The notes under the pieces are model-generated. The model was not told the DNA's origin. It did no database searches and was given only the letters and a program-made list of their open reading frames with translations. A DNA stretch of 64,000 bases from an uncultured Alphaproteobacteria bacterium (GTDB lineage: Bacteria > Pseudomonadota > Alphaproteobacteria > Rhodobacterales > Rhodobacteraceae), in the NCBI GenBank assembly GCA_902581005.1, contig CACHMT010000002.1:1-64000 (forward strand), read 5' to 3'. How positions within the stretch are numbered: position 1 is the first letter of the stretch; every line of letters begins with the position of its first letter. Positions 20,272-29,834 of this stretch are shown here, piece by piece. A program made the translations under genes and the position numbers.

Positions 20272-20711
20272 AATAATTTTGGTTGATCCGTTTCAATTTG
20301 TTGCGTTGAGTTTTCATCAGCAAGAAATATATCTGATTTTTTATCACTAAAGTTTGAAACAATTTCTAGTTTAGCTAACATTTTTTCAACCAAGCTTTCT
20401 AGCTTTTTGTAATCACTTTGTAGAGCATTTTTACGCTGTTCTAGCTCTTGATTTTTGTTTTTTAGATCGGAGAGATCTTCTGACTTTTCCTTTAATACTT
20501 TTGACTCAGTCTCTACATCCACCAAACGGTCCGCTATCATTAATGCAGAAAGTAATAACATTTTTGACTCGGGAAGCCGGCCTAATTGAGATTGAATAGA
20601 ATCAGCTTCCTCATTGATTAGTGCAGCTGCCTCTCTGACTTTCTCCTGCTCTTCGTTGTCACAAGCAACTGAAAAAATACGGCCACCAATTGATATTTCT
20701 AATTCAGTCAT
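20268..20711 (-). CDS. zapA: Cell division protein ZapA
   Basis: A 147-residue protein with the ZapA domain at its N-terminus (LEISIGGRIFSVACDNEEQ, AALINEEADSI, LLLSALMIADRLVD) followed by a long coiled coil. ZapA crosslinks FtsZ filaments at the division ring. The C-terminal extension past residue 110 is low in recognisable motifs. Its start overlaps the upstream coiled-coil gene by 8 bases. The 6S RNA gene that often follows zapA is absent, because the gene runs straight into convergent grxD. Confidence 0.88.
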   Translation of the reverse strand: MTELEISIGGRIFSVACDNEEQEKVREAAALINEEADSIQSQLGRLPESKMLLLSALMIADRLVDVETESKVLKEKSEDLSDLKNKNQELEQRKNALQSDYKKLESLVEKMLAKLEIVSNFSDKKSDIFLADENSTQQIETDQPKLF

Positions 20712-20961
20712 TATTCGTCTCTAAAATTTCCTTCAATTTCTTAATTAGTCTATCTATCTCTGCAGCATCACTCTTTGCAGCCTTTTCTAAGTTTCCAACT
20801 TTAATTAATAAATCATCAATATTGTGAGCTTTTATCTCCACATCTTTATCTTTTTTATCAATGCTGCCTGAAACTTCGCCCAAGTTTTTATTTACCAAGG
20901 CTAATTCGAGCTTTTCTAAGGCAATTTCAAATCTTTTTTCTAATTGAACTAATTGGGTCAT
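20704..20961 (-). CDS. Small coiled-coil protein upstream of zapA (DUF4164-like)
   Basis: An 85-residue, highly charged protein predicted to be nearly all coiled coil (heptads through FEIALEKLELALVN, NIDDLLIKVGNLEK, IDRLIKKLKEILE). In many alphaproteobacteria a small DUF4164 coiled-coil gene sits immediately upstream of zapA in the same orientation, and this matches by position, size and composition rather than by a motif. A division-related role is inferred only from linkage and the 8-base overlap. Confidence 0.65.
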   Translation of the reverse strand: MTQLVQLEKRFEIALEKLELALVNKNLGEVSGSIDKKDKDVEIKAHNIDDLLIKVGNLEKAAKSDAAEIDRLIKKLKEILETNND

Positions 20962-20994
20962 GGGATGATTTCTCTGTTATTATAACCGCTCTAT

Positions 20995-21023
20995 TTGATT
21001 TAACACAAACCTTTTTCTAAAAT
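20995..21023 (+). promoter_or_regulatory. Candidate sigma-70 promoter for tkt
   Basis: TTGATT (20995-21000) and TAAAAT (21018-21023) are separated by 17 bases, about 70 bases before the tkt ATG, in the divergent gap with the zapA operon. In an AT-rich genome such matches arise by chance, so this is only a candidate. Confidence 0.35.
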
Positions 21024-21094
21024 ACAAATATTAGATTTACTATGTTAAAAAATTACATATTATAACGAAATTGACTATAAGCAAAATTTTTAAA

Positions 21095-23116
21095 ATGGAT
21101 ATTGATACTCTAAGACAAAGTTTTTCTGATCACTGGAATAAAGCTACTGCAATCAGAATGTTATCTGTTGATGGAGTTGAGCAAGCTAACAGCGGTCATC
21201 CAGGAATGCCGATGGGTATGGCCGATGTCGTAACAGTTTTATTTGAAAAACACCTAAAGTTCCTTTCATCTGAGCCTAATTGGTTAGATAGAGACCGTTT
21301 TATTTTATCTGCAGGTCACGGATCGATGCTTTTATATTCTATTCTCTATTTAGCCGGTTATCCCGACATTACTTTAGAAGATATAAAAAACTTCAGGCAG
21401 CTTAATTCAAAAACCGCCGGGCACCCAGAATATGGCCACATTTCTGGTATTGAAACGACTACAGGTCCATTAGGACAAGGGCTTGGAAATGCCGTTGGCA
21501 TGGCTATCGCTGAGGAATTTATCGGCACAAGATGGGGGAGCGATCTCTGTAACCACTACACATATGTGATTGCTGGCGATGGGTGTCTAATGGAAGGTAT
21601 AAGCCAAGAAGTTATATCATTAGCAGGCAAACTAAAACTTAAGAAACTTATAGTAATATGGGACGATAATGGAATTACTATTGATGGAGGAGTAAATCTT
21701 TCTTGTAATACTGATCAGATCTCCAGATTTAAATCGTCTGGATGGTCTACTTTCTCTTGTGATGCCCACAATCCAATTGAAATTGATCAAGCGATAAATA
21801 ATGCAAAAGAAGATAGCCGCCCATCTCTAATCGCCGCAAAATCAATAATCGGTTACGGTTCGACAGAAAAACAGGGAACTTCAGGAGCACATGGTGCGCC
21901 ATTGGGGAAGAATGAGGTTCAACAAATAAGAAAAAATTTTGATTGGCAATATAAAGAATTTGAAATTCCATCAGATATAAAGGAAGCATGGGTAAAAATT
22001 GGGCAAAAAAATCATAAAATTTTTAAAGATTGGTCAGACCGCTTACAATCTCTATCGGAAAAGAAAAGAACCGCTTTTTTAAATGAGCTAGATAAAATAT
22101 TTCCATCCAAACTTACCCGAGGAATTAAGAATTTTAAAAAACTATATTCACAAGAACTTCAAAAGGAACTAGCAACAAGAAAAGCCAGTGAATTATGCCT
22201 AGACCTAATAAATGAGTGTTTTAATAATACCATTGGGGGCTCTGCAGACTTGACAGGTTCAAACAACACCAAAACAAAAACGCTTGAAGTTTTTTCAGAA
22301 CTCAATCGATCAGGCAGATATATTCACTATGGCATAAGAGAGCACGGAATGGCAGCTATCATGAATGGTATGGCTTTACATGGGGGAATAATTCCTTATG
22401 GAGGTACATTTCTGACCTTTTCAGACTATTGTCGAGGTGCAATTCGTTTAAGTGCATTGATGGGTTTGGAGGTTATTTATGTTATGACGCACGACAGTAT
22501 AGGTTTGGGTGAAGACGGGCCTACACATCAACCAGTCGAGCATTTGGCATCTCTTCGGTCGATCCCAAATTTAAACGTTTTTAGACCATGTGATATTATA
22601 GAGACTATTGAATGCTGGGAGATTGCACTCAAGTCAAAACATAAACCCTCTATTATTTGCTTATCGAGACAGAATTTACCTTTAATTAGAAATGAACAAG
22701 TTTCAATAAATCGATCGTATAAGGGCGCCTACATTGTAAAAGATTTTATTAATAAGAAAAAAGTTATACTCATAGCTACTGGCTCTGAAGTTCAGATTGC
22801 ATTGAAAGCAAGAGAAGTATTAGAAAATAATGGGATTGGTACGAGGGTAATTTCGTTACCTTCATGGGAATTATTTGAAGAACAAGATTATAAATATAAA
22901 AAGAAATTGTTGCCAAGAGGCACCGTCAGAATAGCTATAGAAGCTGGAGTTAAGTTAGGTTGGGAAAAATGGCTTTATGAAAATGGTGGCAGCCAAACCA
23001 GAGCCTCATTTATAGGAATGAAGGGCTTTGGGGCTTCTGCGCCTGCAAAGGACCTCTTTGATCACTTTCAAATCAATGTTGACGAAGTATGTCGACAGGC
23101 TAAGATATTGATTTGA
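21095..23116 (+). CDS. tkt: Transketolase
   Basis: Thiamine-diphosphate enzyme of the pentose phosphate pathway and of glycolytic sugar exchange. The N-terminal ANSGHPGMPMGMADV, the ThDP/Mg motif region IAGDGCLMEGISQEVISLAG with WDDNGITIDGG, and the C-terminal pyrimidine domain with GIREHGMAAIMNGMALHGG and THDSIGLGEDGPTHQPVEHL are intact. Length is about 673. The ATG at 21095 is preferred over a TTG eight codons earlier. pgk follows after 21 bases with no gap gene between them; tkt-gap-pgk is the more usual order. Confidence 0.96.
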   Translation: MDIDTLRQSFSDHWNKATAIRMLSVDGVEQANSGHPGMPMGMADVVTVLFEKHLKFLSSEPNWLDRDRFILSAGHGSMLLYSILYLAGYPDITLEDIKNFRQLNSKTAGHPEYGHISGIETTTGPLGQGLGNAVGMAIAEEFIGTRWGSDLCNHYTYVIAGDGCLMEGISQEVISLAGKLKLKKLIVIWDDNGITIDGGVNLSCNTDQISRFKSSGWSTFSCDAHNPIEIDQAINNAKEDSRPSLIAAKSIIGYGSTEKQGTSGAHGAPLGKNEVQQIRKNFDWQYKEFEIPSDIKEAWVKIGQKNHKIFKDWSDRLQSLSEKKRTAFLNELDKIFPSKLTRGIKNFKKLYSQELQKELATRKASELCLDLINECFNNTIGGSADLTGSNNTKTKTLEVFSELNRSGRYIHYGIREHGMAAIMNGMALHGGIIPYGGTFLTFSDYCRGAIRLSALMGLEVIYVMTHDSIGLGEDGPTHQPVEHLASLRSIPNLNVFRPCDIIETIECWEIALKSKHKPSIICLSRQNLPLIRNEQVSINRSYKGAYIVKDFINKKKVILIATGSEVQIALKAREVLENNGIGTRVISLPSWELFEEQDYKYKKKLLPRGTVRIAIEAGVKLGWEKWLYENGGSQTRASFIGMKGFGASAPAKDLFDHFQINVDEVCRQAKILI

Positions 23117-23137
23117 TAGAGATTTTATTTAAATCTA

Positions 23138-24325
23138 ATGATAAAAAAAATTCAAGATGCCAAGATAAAAAAACAGACAGTCGTCCTTCGCCTTGACCTG
23201 AACATTCCTTATTCAAATGGAAAGAGTAGTGATACATCAAGAATAGAGAAAACGAAAGAAACAATACATTATCTAATAAAAAACAAAAATAAAGTAGTGA
23301 TAATCTCACACTTTGGAAGGCCGGATGGAAGAATAAATCATGATCTAAGCTTAAGAAACCTGTTAGGATACCTAAATGAAATCCTCAATTTAGATATAAA
23401 ATTTTTGCCCTCACTTGAAATAGACTTATTGAGCAAAGAAATTCAAGCCGCCCCCTTCCCCTCAATTTTCTTATTGGAGAATGTACGATTTTCTAAATTA
23501 GAAGAGCTTAATGATCCTGATTTTAGCTCCAAACTTGCTTCACTTGGCGATGTTTATTGTAATGATGCCTTTTCAGTCTCACATAGAGCTCATGCTTCTA
23601 CTCATGGGATAACTAACTATATCCCAAGTTTTGCAGGTTTCCTTGTTCAAAGTGAACTTAAAGCTTTGTCTTTAGTGTTAGATGAACCTTTAAAACCAGT
23701 CACAGCTATTGTTGGAGGTTCTAAGATATCGACAAAAATTGAGCTTCTAAATAATTTAAGCAATAAAGTAGAATATATGATAATTGGTGGAGCAATGGCC
23801 AATACATTCCTAAGTGCTCAGGGATATGGAATTGGCACATCACTTACAGAAAAAAAAATGATACAGACTGCAGAGAAAATCATTAAAGAACTGAAATATA
23901 AAAAATGCAAGTTAGTCTTACCTCTAGATATAGTTTGTGCCAACTCACTTAATGGAAAAAAGGAAGCTAAAACTTTTAAAGTTGATTGTTGCCCAATAGA
24001 TAAAATGATCCTTGATATAGGAATACAGTCTCAAAAAAACATAATGGATATTATTAACAAATCAAAGACCTTGATTTGGAATGGCCCGCTGGGTGCATTT
24101 GAAACTCGACCATTTGATCAAGGAACTAACAATATAGCTAAGTATGCGGCAAATAGGACTTCAGAAAAGCAATTAATCTCAATAGCAGGGGGTGGTGATA
24201 CTGTCAGTGCTCTTAAAACATCCTCATCTATCTCAAAATTTAGTTATGTTTCAACTGCTGGAGGTGCTTTTCTGGAATGGTTAGAAGGCAAATCACTTCC
24301 TGGGATCGAATCACTTAAATTATAA
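23138..24325 (+). CDS. pgk: Phosphoglycerate kinase
   Basis: Interconverts 1,3-bisphosphoglycerate + ADP and 3-phosphoglycerate + ATP. The N-terminal VVLRLDLNIPYSNGKSSD (usually R-x-D-x-N-V-P), the SHFGRPDG motif, the substrate arginine region NDAFSVSHRAHAST and the C-terminal nucleotide motifs (VGGSKISTK, WNGPLGAFE, AGGGDTVSAL, STAGGAFLEWLEG) are all present. 395 residues is normal. No obvious ribosome site is seen 5' of the ATG, which suggests translational dependence on tkt upstream. Confidence 0.97.
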   Translation: MIKKIQDAKIKKQTVVLRLDLNIPYSNGKSSDTSRIEKTKETIHYLIKNKNKVVIISHFGRPDGRINHDLSLRNLLGYLNEILNLDIKFLPSLEIDLLSKEIQAAPFPSIFLLENVRFSKLEELNDPDFSSKLASLGDVYCNDAFSVSHRAHASTHGITNYIPSFAGFLVQSELKALSLVLDEPLKPVTAIVGGSKISTKIELLNNLSNKVEYMIIGGAMANTFLSAQGYGIGTSLTEKKMIQTAEKIIKELKYKKCKLVLPLDIVCANSLNGKKEAKTFKVDCCPIDKMILDIGIQSQKNIMDIINKSKTLIWNGPLGAFETRPFDQGTNNIAKYAANRTSEKQLISIAGGGDTVSALKTSSSISKFSYVSTAGGAFLEWLEGKSLPGIESLKL

Positions 24326-24341
24326 AAAAACGATTCCTTTT

Positions 24342-24366
24342 ACGAATCAATTATGCAATGATTCGT
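24342..24366 (+). terminator. Inverted repeat between pgk and ftsB
   Basis: ACGAATCA (24342-24349) and TGATTCGT (24359-24366) form a perfect 8-base stem with a 9-base loop, starting 17 bases after the pgk stop and ending just before the ftsB ribosome site. There is no T run, so it may be a weak terminator, an RNA processing site or a protein-binding palindrome. Confidence 0.35.
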
Positions 24367-24380
24367 TTGAGGAGCCTAAT

Positions 24381-24674
24381 TTGTTCAAAAGCTTTAAAAT
24401 TATAGAAATTACTTTGACTACTGTATGCTTTATATTTTGTTTTTATTTTATAATTGCATCATTCAAAGGAGAGTTTGGTGTTTCTTCTAAGTACCAGCTT
24501 TTAGCAAAAGAAAAAGCTTTAGCCAAAGAATTAAATTTATTAAATGAAAAAACTAATGCAGTTAAAAACAAAATTAGGCGACTTTCAGATACAGGCCTTG
24601 ACTTAGAGCTTCTTGACCAACAGGCAAGAAAAATTTTAGGGCTGATTGGTGAAGATGAGCTAATAGTATTTTAA
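24381..24674 (+). CDS. ftsB: FtsB/DivIC-type septum formation initiator
   Basis: A 97-residue bitopic membrane protein: a short cytoplasmic start, one helix (VCFIFCFYFIIASF), then a coiled coil (LLAKEKALAKELNLLNEKTNAV) and the C-terminal LELLDQQARKILGLIGEDELIVF block typical of the alphaproteobacterial septum-formation-initiator family. It belongs to the FtsBLQ complex that activates septal wall synthesis. The TTG start is supported by GAGGAG six bases upstream. Its place just 5' of pdhA is a conserved alphaproteobacterial arrangement. Confidence 0.85.
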   Translation: MFKSFKIIEITLTTVCFIFCFYFIIASFKGEFGVSSKYQLLAKEKALAKELNLLNEKTNAVKNKIRRLSDTGLDLELLDQQARKILGLIGEDELIVF

Positions 24675-24716
24675 ATTAGATATTGAAAATATTTAGTTTA
24701 ATACTAAACTATATTT

Positions 24717-25691
24717 ATGAAGAATACTAGCGTGTCAAAAAAAGAGTTATTTGAGCTTTATCACAAAATGCTCCTAATTAGAAGGTTTGAAGAAAAAGCG
24801 GGGCAGCTTTATGGCATGGGGCACATTGGAGGATTTTGTCATTTGTACATAGGCCAAGAGGCTGTTGTTGTGGGAATAGACTCTATCAAGGAAAATGGAG
24901 ATCAAAACATTACATCTTACCGAGATCATGGTCATATGCTTGCCTGTGGCATGGATCCAAAAATGGTGATGGCAGAACTGACGGGTCGTTTTACCGGTTA
25001 CTCAAAGGGTAAAGGGGGATCAATGCATATGTTCTCTAAAAGTGAAGGCTTTTATGGAGGGCACGGAATTGTAGGTGCACAAGTACCGATTGGGGCCGGT
25101 ATCGCTTTTGCAAATAAATATAAAAAAAATAAGCGCGTATGTTTCACTTACTTTGGTGAGGGGGCTGCAAATCAAGGACAAGTTTACGAAGCTTTCAATA
25201 TGGCTTCGCTTTGGAAGTTACCAGTAGTTTTTGTTATTGAGAATAACCAGTATGCTATGGGTACTTCTATGGTTCGAGCATCCTCTACTGAAGAGATGTT
25301 TGCAAGAGGACTGGCTTTCAATATTCCAGGGAAAGCCGTTAACGGTATGAATGTTCTTGATGTAGCAAAAGAAGCTGCTCGTGCAGCAGATCATTGTAGA
25401 GCTGGAAAAGGGCCCTTTATACTTGAAATGAAAACATATAGATACAGAGGACACTCTATGTCTGACCCTGCAAAATACAGGACTAGAGAAGAAGTTCAAA
25501 AGGTCAGAGAAGAAAAAGACCCTATAGATACGCTACGGTCTATTTTGATAGAAGAACACAAAGTCTCAGAAAAAGAGTTTAAAGAAACAGATGCTGAGAT
25601 TAAAGGAATAGTTACTGAGGCGTCAGACTTTGCTTTAAACAGTCCAGAACCTGATATTAAAGAACTTTGGACTGATGTGTACGCTGGTTAA
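24717..25691 (+). CDS. pdhA: Pyruvate dehydrogenase E1 component, alpha subunit
   Basis: The ThDP-binding half of pyruvate dehydrogenase E1. [20 protein letters not shown] and GQEAVVVGI are at the N-terminus; the ThDP motif is [20 protein letters not shown] with [11 protein letters not shown], and the phosphorylation-loop equivalent is [16 protein letters not shown]. At 324 residues it has the usual bacterial heterotetramer size. It works with the E1-beta encoded 17 bases downstream to decarboxylate pyruvate and acetylate lipoyl groups. Confidence 0.97.
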   Translation: MKNTSVSKKELFELYHKMLLIRRFEEKAGQLYGMGHIGGFCHLYIGQEAVVVGIDSIKENGDQNITSYRDHGHMLACGMDPKMVMAELTGRFTGYSKGKGGSMHMFSKSEGFYGGHGIVGAQVPIGAGIAFANKYKKNKRVCFTYFGEGAANQGQVYEAFNMASLWKLPVVFVIENNQYAMGTSMVRASSTEEMFARGLAFNIPGKAVNGMNVLDVAKEAARAADHCRAGKGPFILEMKTYRYRGHSMSDPAKYRTREEVQKVREEKDPIDTLRSILIEEHKVSEKEFKETDAEIKGIVTEASDFALNSPEPDIKELWTDVYAG

Positions 25692-25708
25692 AAATTAGGA
25701 AAAAAAAA

Positions 25709-27100
25709 ATGAAGACCGAAATTTTAATGCCCTCCCTCTCACCAACTATGGAAGAAGGCAGTCTGGCCAAATGGTACGTTAGTCCTGGGGATAAGGTTAA
25801 ACCAGGTGATATTATAGCTGACATCGAAACGGATAAAGCTTTAATGGAATATGAAAGTATTGAGGAAGGCACCATTGTTGAACTAATCGTGAAAGAAGGG
25901 ACGGAGAATATAAAAGTTAATTCCTTGATTGCTATAATCGAGACCGAAGGTATCGAGGAGATTAACATAAGAAAAGTTGATAATATTAAGAAGATTGAGC
26001 CTATAAGTATTGATAATAATGAAGAAGTTTTGAGCGAAGAAGATAACTTAGATAGTGCAGATACGACTGTTGAAGAAACGAAAAGACTTAATAAAGAAAC
26101 AACCGAGAATCAGGTAGTGAATGAGTTAACTGTTAGGGAAGCTATAAATAATGCAATCGCTGAGGAGATGAGACTTGATGAGGATGTTTTCCTGATGGGT
26201 GAAGAGGTAGGAGAGTATCAAGGAGCATACAAAGTTAGCCAAGGCTTGCTTGAGGAGTTTGGGGCGGAACGAGTAATAGATACTCCTATTACCGAGCATG
26301 GGTTCACTGGGCTAGCTGTTGGAGCTGCTTTTACAGGAATAAGACCAATAGTTGAGTTCATGACATTTAATTTCGCCATGCAAGCTCTAGATCAGATAAT
26401 TAACTCAGCTGCTAAAACAAATTATATGTCAGGTGGACAAATTAATTGCCCAATTGTCTTTAGGGGGCCAAATGGAGCAGCCGCTAGAGTAGCAGCTCAA
26501 CATAGCCAAGATTTTGCATCTTTATACGCTTCAATTCCAGGTTTGAAAGTGATTCAGCCATTTTCTGCAGAAGATGCGAAAGGTCTACTAAAGTCGGCGA
26601 TCAGAGAAAATAATCCTGTTGTTTTTCTTGAAAATGAAATTTTATATGGGAAATCTTTTCCAGTAAATATTGACTCTGAACAAGTTATACCAATTGGAAA
26701 GGCGAAAATTATTTCTACCGGACAGGACGTTACAATTATTAGCTATGGAATTGGCATGATGCACACGCTTGATGCTGATAAGAAGCTGAAGGAACTAGGA
26801 ATAAGTGCGGATATAATCGATTTAAGAACAATAAGGCCAATTGACTTCGATGTAATAATTGAGTCAGTGAAAAAGACTAATAGATGTGTAACCGTAGAAG
26901 AATCTTTCCCTGTTTGTTCAGTCGGAAGTTATATTGGTTCACAAATTATGATAAGAGCATTTGACTACTTGGATGCCCCAGTATTGAATTGCACAGGGAA
27001 GGACGTTCCTATGCCCTATGCAGAGAATTTGGAAAAAGCAGCCTTAATCACTGCTGACGAGATTGTTTTTTCTGTTAAACAAGTTCTTTATAAAGATTAA
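25709..27100 (+). CDS. pdhB: Pyruvate dehydrogenase E1 component, beta subunit with N-terminal lipoyl domain
   Basis: A 463-residue fusion. Residues 1-78 are a lipoyl domain ([16 protein letters not shown], then [13 protein letters not shown] with the lipoyl lysine at 43). Residues about 85-137 are an acidic linker, and from about 138 the E1-beta domain follows ([64 protein letters not shown]). An E1-beta lipoyl domain is a known alphaproteobacterial trait. What is unusual is that it appears to be the only lipoyl domain here, since the E2 gene 8 bases downstream has none. AGGA precedes the ATG. Confidence 0.96.
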   Translation: MKTEILMPSLSPTMEEGSLAKWYVSPGDKVKPGDIIADIETDKALMEYESIEEGTIVELIVKEGTENIKVNSLIAIIETEGIEEINIRKVDNIKKIEPISIDNNEEVLSEEDNLDSADTTVEETKRLNKETTENQVVNELTVREAINNAIAEEMRLDEDVFLMGEEVGEYQGAYKVSQGLLEEFGAERVIDTPITEHGFTGLAVGAAFTGIRPIVEFMTFNFAMQALDQIINSAAKTNYMSGGQINCPIVFRGPNGAAARVAAQHSQDFASLYASIPGLKVIQPFSAEDAKGLLKSAIRENNPVVFLENEILYGKSFPVNIDSEQVIPIGKAKIISTGQDVTIISYGIGMMHTLDADKKLKELGISADIIDLRTIRPIDFDVIIESVKKTNRCVTVEESFPVCSVGSYIGSQIMIRAFDYLDAPVLNCTGKDVPMPYAENLEKAALITADEIVFSVKQVLYKD

Positions 27101-27108
27101 AATAAATT

Positions 27109-27984
27109 ATGGGTAGAATATTTATAACGCCTTTAGCTAAAAAGTTAGCCTCTTTGAATTCTATAAATATCAAAGATATTGCAGGCTCTGGACCGAGAGG
27201 AAGAATAACAAAAATTGATATTGAAAAACATTTAACGTTATCTTCGTCTACTACAGATATTGGACAAAAGAATAATGCCGGACAAGTTAATGGTATAGAC
27301 CATGAGATAATAAATATACCTAAAATAAGACAAATAATTGCGAAAAAGCTTACCCTATCAAAGTCGTCAATACCCCACTTTTACTTAAGACGCAAAGCTG
27401 ACGTAGGCGAATTGATTAATTTTAGAAATAAGACAAATGCTATACTTGAAAAAAGCAATAAAATCTCAATAAACGACTTTTTTATAAAAGCTTGTGCTTG
27501 TGCTTTAATAGACTTTCCTGACTGCAATATGATCTGGCAAGAGCAACATATGTTGAAATTTAACGAAGTAGCTATTGGAGTAGCTATATCAACTGAAACA
27601 GGACTGTATACCCCAACTCTTAGAAATATTGATAAAAAATCATTAAGTCAAATTTCCTCAGAGATGAAAGAAATTATTGAAAAAGCGAAGAAAAAGCAAC
27701 TGCGAAACAGTGATTTTATCGACTGTGCGCATGCCATTTCGAACTTAGGAATGTTTTCTATCGAAAACTTCGATGCAATTATTAACCCACCAAATTCATC
27801 AATATTAGCAGTTGGAGCCGTTAAAGATGAAGTTATTAGTAAGGATGGAAGTTTTTTATCATGCAAACAAGTTTACTTAACATTATCAGTAGATCATAGA
27901 ACGATTGATGGAGAACTTGGAGCAAAATTTCTTGATAGAATAGTATTCTACTTACAAAATCCTACTGTTCTTATGATAAAATAA
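27109..27984 (+). CDS. pdhC: Pyruvate dehydrogenase E2 (dihydrolipoyl acetyltransferase) lacking a lipoyl domain
   Basis: A 291-residue protein that begins directly with the E1/E3 subunit-binding domain (TPLAKKLASLNSINIKDI, GSGPRGRITKIDIEKHL; residues 6-41), then a linker and the CoA-acetyltransferase domain (IPKIRQIIAKKL near 69; catalytic H263 and D267 in VDHRTIDGELG). Normal E2 proteins have one to three N-terminal lipoyl domains and 410 or more residues. The 8-base gap to pdhB leaves no space for a missing domain, and no lipoyl sequence is seen in other frames. It presumably forms the complex core served by the swinging arm on E1-beta. No lpd follows; the 3' end meets cysE one base later. 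Confidence 0.92.
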   Translation: MGRIFITPLAKKLASLNSINIKDIAGSGPRGRITKIDIEKHLTLSSSTTDIGQKNNAGQVNGIDHEIINIPKIRQIIAKKLTLSKSSIPHFYLRRKADVGELINFRNKTNAILEKSNKISINDFFIKACACALIDFPDCNMIWQEQHMLKFNEVAIGVAISTETGLYTPTLRNIDKKSLSQISSEMKEIIEKAKKKQLRNSDFIDCAHAISNLGMFSIENFDAIINPPNSSILAVGAVKDEVISKDGSFLSCKQVYLTLSVDHRTIDGELGAKFLDRIVFYLQNPTVLMIK

Positions 27985-27985
27985 A

Positions 27986-28798
27986 TTAATTTTTGTTTAA
28001 AATTTGATCCATTGTTTTTGATGGCTCTGGACACCCTGAACTTCCTACCTCTTTAGCAGGTACCCCTGCTACTGTCTTGAAAGAAGCCACTGATTTCAGA
28101 ACCAACGAGCCAGCAGCAACCCTGGAGCACTCTCCAATTGAAATATTACCTAAAATTTTTGCACCAGCTCCGATTAAAACATTATCTCCTATCTTAGGAT
28201 GTCTGTCACCCCGAACTTTTCCGGTGCCACCTAGAGTTACAGAATGCAAAATAGAGACATTATCCCCAACTTCAGCCGTTTCTCCAATAACGAGATTATG
28301 GGCATGATCAAACATAATGCCCTTACCTATTGTTGCACCGGGATGAATGTCTATACTGAAAACTTCAGATACTCTCATTTGTAAATAAAGAGAAAAATCT
28401 ATGTCTCCATTATTGTAAAGTGCATTCCCTATTCTGTGTGCCTGTAAAGCGATGAAACCTTTGTAAAAAAGAAAAGGTTGATAAAACCAGTGGCAAGCAG
28501 GATCTCTTTCATAAAAGGCTATCAAGTCATCCACTGCGTAATCACATATATAAGGAAAATTACTAAGTTGCTTTTGTAGCATTGGAATGAGATTTCCTAA
28601 TTCGAAATCAGGGTTAGAAATCTTAACAGCGATGATATGCGACAATGCATCGCCGAAACTACTTTGGCCCAAAATGTTGTTTTCAAAGTATTTTTTCATG
28701 TAATTAGAATTCTTTATCGACACCCGCGCTTCCTTGCAGATTGTTTCCCAAATCTTTTTTATTTTTATATCACTTTGTTCCAATAACAATGCCTCCAT
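27986..28798 (-). CDS. cysE: Serine O-acetyltransferase
   Basis: Acetylates serine with acetyl-CoA, the first step of cysteine synthesis. After a helical N-terminal domain (residues 1-140, with DPACHWFYQPFLFYKGF) comes a left-handed beta helix with hexapeptide repeats, including IHPGATIGKGIMFDHAHNLV (active-site histidine) and SVTLGGTGKVRGDRHPKIGD. At 270 residues the length is normal. It converges on pdhC with a single intervening base and lies downstream of mltG on the same strand after a 37-base gap. Confidence 0.95.
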   Translation of the reverse strand: MEALLLEQSDIKIKKIWETICKEARVSIKNSNYMKKYFENNILGQSSFGDALSHIIAVKISNPDFELGNLIPMLQKQLSNFPYICDYAVDDLIAFYERDPACHWFYQPFLFYKGFIALQAHRIGNALYNNGDIDFSLYLQMRVSEVFSIDIHPGATIGKGIMFDHAHNLVIGETAEVGDNVSILHSVTLGGTGKVRGDRHPKIGDNVLIGAGAKILGNISIGECSRVAAGSLVLKSVASFKTVAGVPAKEVGSSGCPEPSKTMDQILNKN

Positions 28799-28835
28799 CG
28801 ATGATTCTTATTAACAATACTATTATGTTAAAATA

Positions 28836-29813
28836 TCAATTTTCTATCTTCAATCTTCTATACTCTTTTACAAAACTGTTATGCTGTTTGAGATTCTTTG
28901 AAAAATTATGCCCTCCCTCTCCATTGGCTACAAAAAATAAGAAGTCTGTTTTAAGTGGATTTGCAACCGCATGGATTGATGACTTACTCGGATTACAAAT
29001 TGGGCTGGGTGGAAGGCCATCAATTTTATATGTATTAAAGGGGGACTTTGTTTTAAGATCACTTCTATTAAGCTCTCTATTGAGCGACCCCCTTCCTCTT
29101 GTTAAACTATAGACAACAGTTGGATCAGATTGCAATCTCATTTTTTTATTCAAGCGATTTAAAAATACGGAAGCAACTTTTTTTTTGTCCTCTTCATTTC
29201 CAGCTTCCTTTTCCACTATAGATGCCAAAATTAAGAGTTCAAAAGCATTTTTCAGTGGCAAATCAGGATCCCTATTGTCCCACGCAGCCTCTAAAATCCT
29301 TTCTTGATTATTTTTCATTTTTAAAAATAGATCTTTTTTATTTGTGGTAAAATCAAAGCTGTATGTATTTGGAGCAAGTACACCCTCTTCGCTGAAACTA
29401 ATCAAATCGCCTCTAATTCTTAGGTCATTATTTATCCGATGTATTACTGAAATCGTGCTAAGACCTTCGGGTATCGTGATTTTATTTTGGACCGATACTC
29501 CGGTAATCACTGCATCTAAAATCTCTTTAATAGAGGCAGTTTTTGGAATCATATATTCCCCAAACTTTATTTTTTCATGAAAGCCTTTAAGCCTTACCAC
29601 CAGAATGAAAACCATACGGTTTTCAATCAGATTTAATTCTCTTAGATGACTAGCAATATTTGTGACACTTTCGCCCTTATTTATAATCAATAATTGTTCA
29701 TGTTGGCTTGGGCCTGGCTTTTCATAGTAAAGCTCAAAACTAGTTATGACAATATAAACGGAAATTAAACAAACTATAAACAAGTAAAATAAGTTAGAAA
29801 CAAAAGTGGCCAT
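28836..29813 (-). CDS. mltG: Endolytic murein transglycosylase MltG
   Basis: An inner-membrane enzyme that cleaves nascent glycan strands and so sets their length. An N-terminal signal anchor (FYLFIVCLISVYIVITSF) is followed by a LysM-like subdomain (LLIINKGESVTNIASHL) and the YceG catalytic domain with LASIVEKEAG (catalytic Glu near 201), RLQSDPTVVYSL and SPFNTYKIDGLPPSPICNPS. The ATG at 29813 is preferred to the GTG one codon earlier. It is the last gene of the fab block, 21 bases after fabF, a conserved position in alphaproteobacteria. Confidence 0.95.
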   Translation of the reverse strand: MATFVSNLFYLFIVCLISVYIVITSFELYYEKPGPSQHEQLLIINKGESVTNIASHLRELNLIENRMVFILVVRLKGFHEKIKFGEYMIPKTASIKEILDAVITGVSVQNKITIPEGLSTISVIHRINNDLRIRGDLISFSEEGVLAPNTYSFDFTTNKKDLFLKMKNNQERILEAAWDNRDPDLPLKNAFELLILASIVEKEAGNEEDKKKVASVFLNRLNKKMRLQSDPTVVYSLTRGRGSLNRELNRSDLKTKSPFNTYKIDGLPPSPICNPSKSSIHAVANPLKTDFLFFVANGEGGHNFSKNLKQHNSFVKEYRRLKIEN

Positions 29814-29834
29814 CACTCAATTTTACAGGAATTT

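Noticed and set aside
20268-20275. Possible 6S RNA gene after zapA
   Set aside because: zapA ends inside convergent grxD, so there is no space for the RNA at its usual place.
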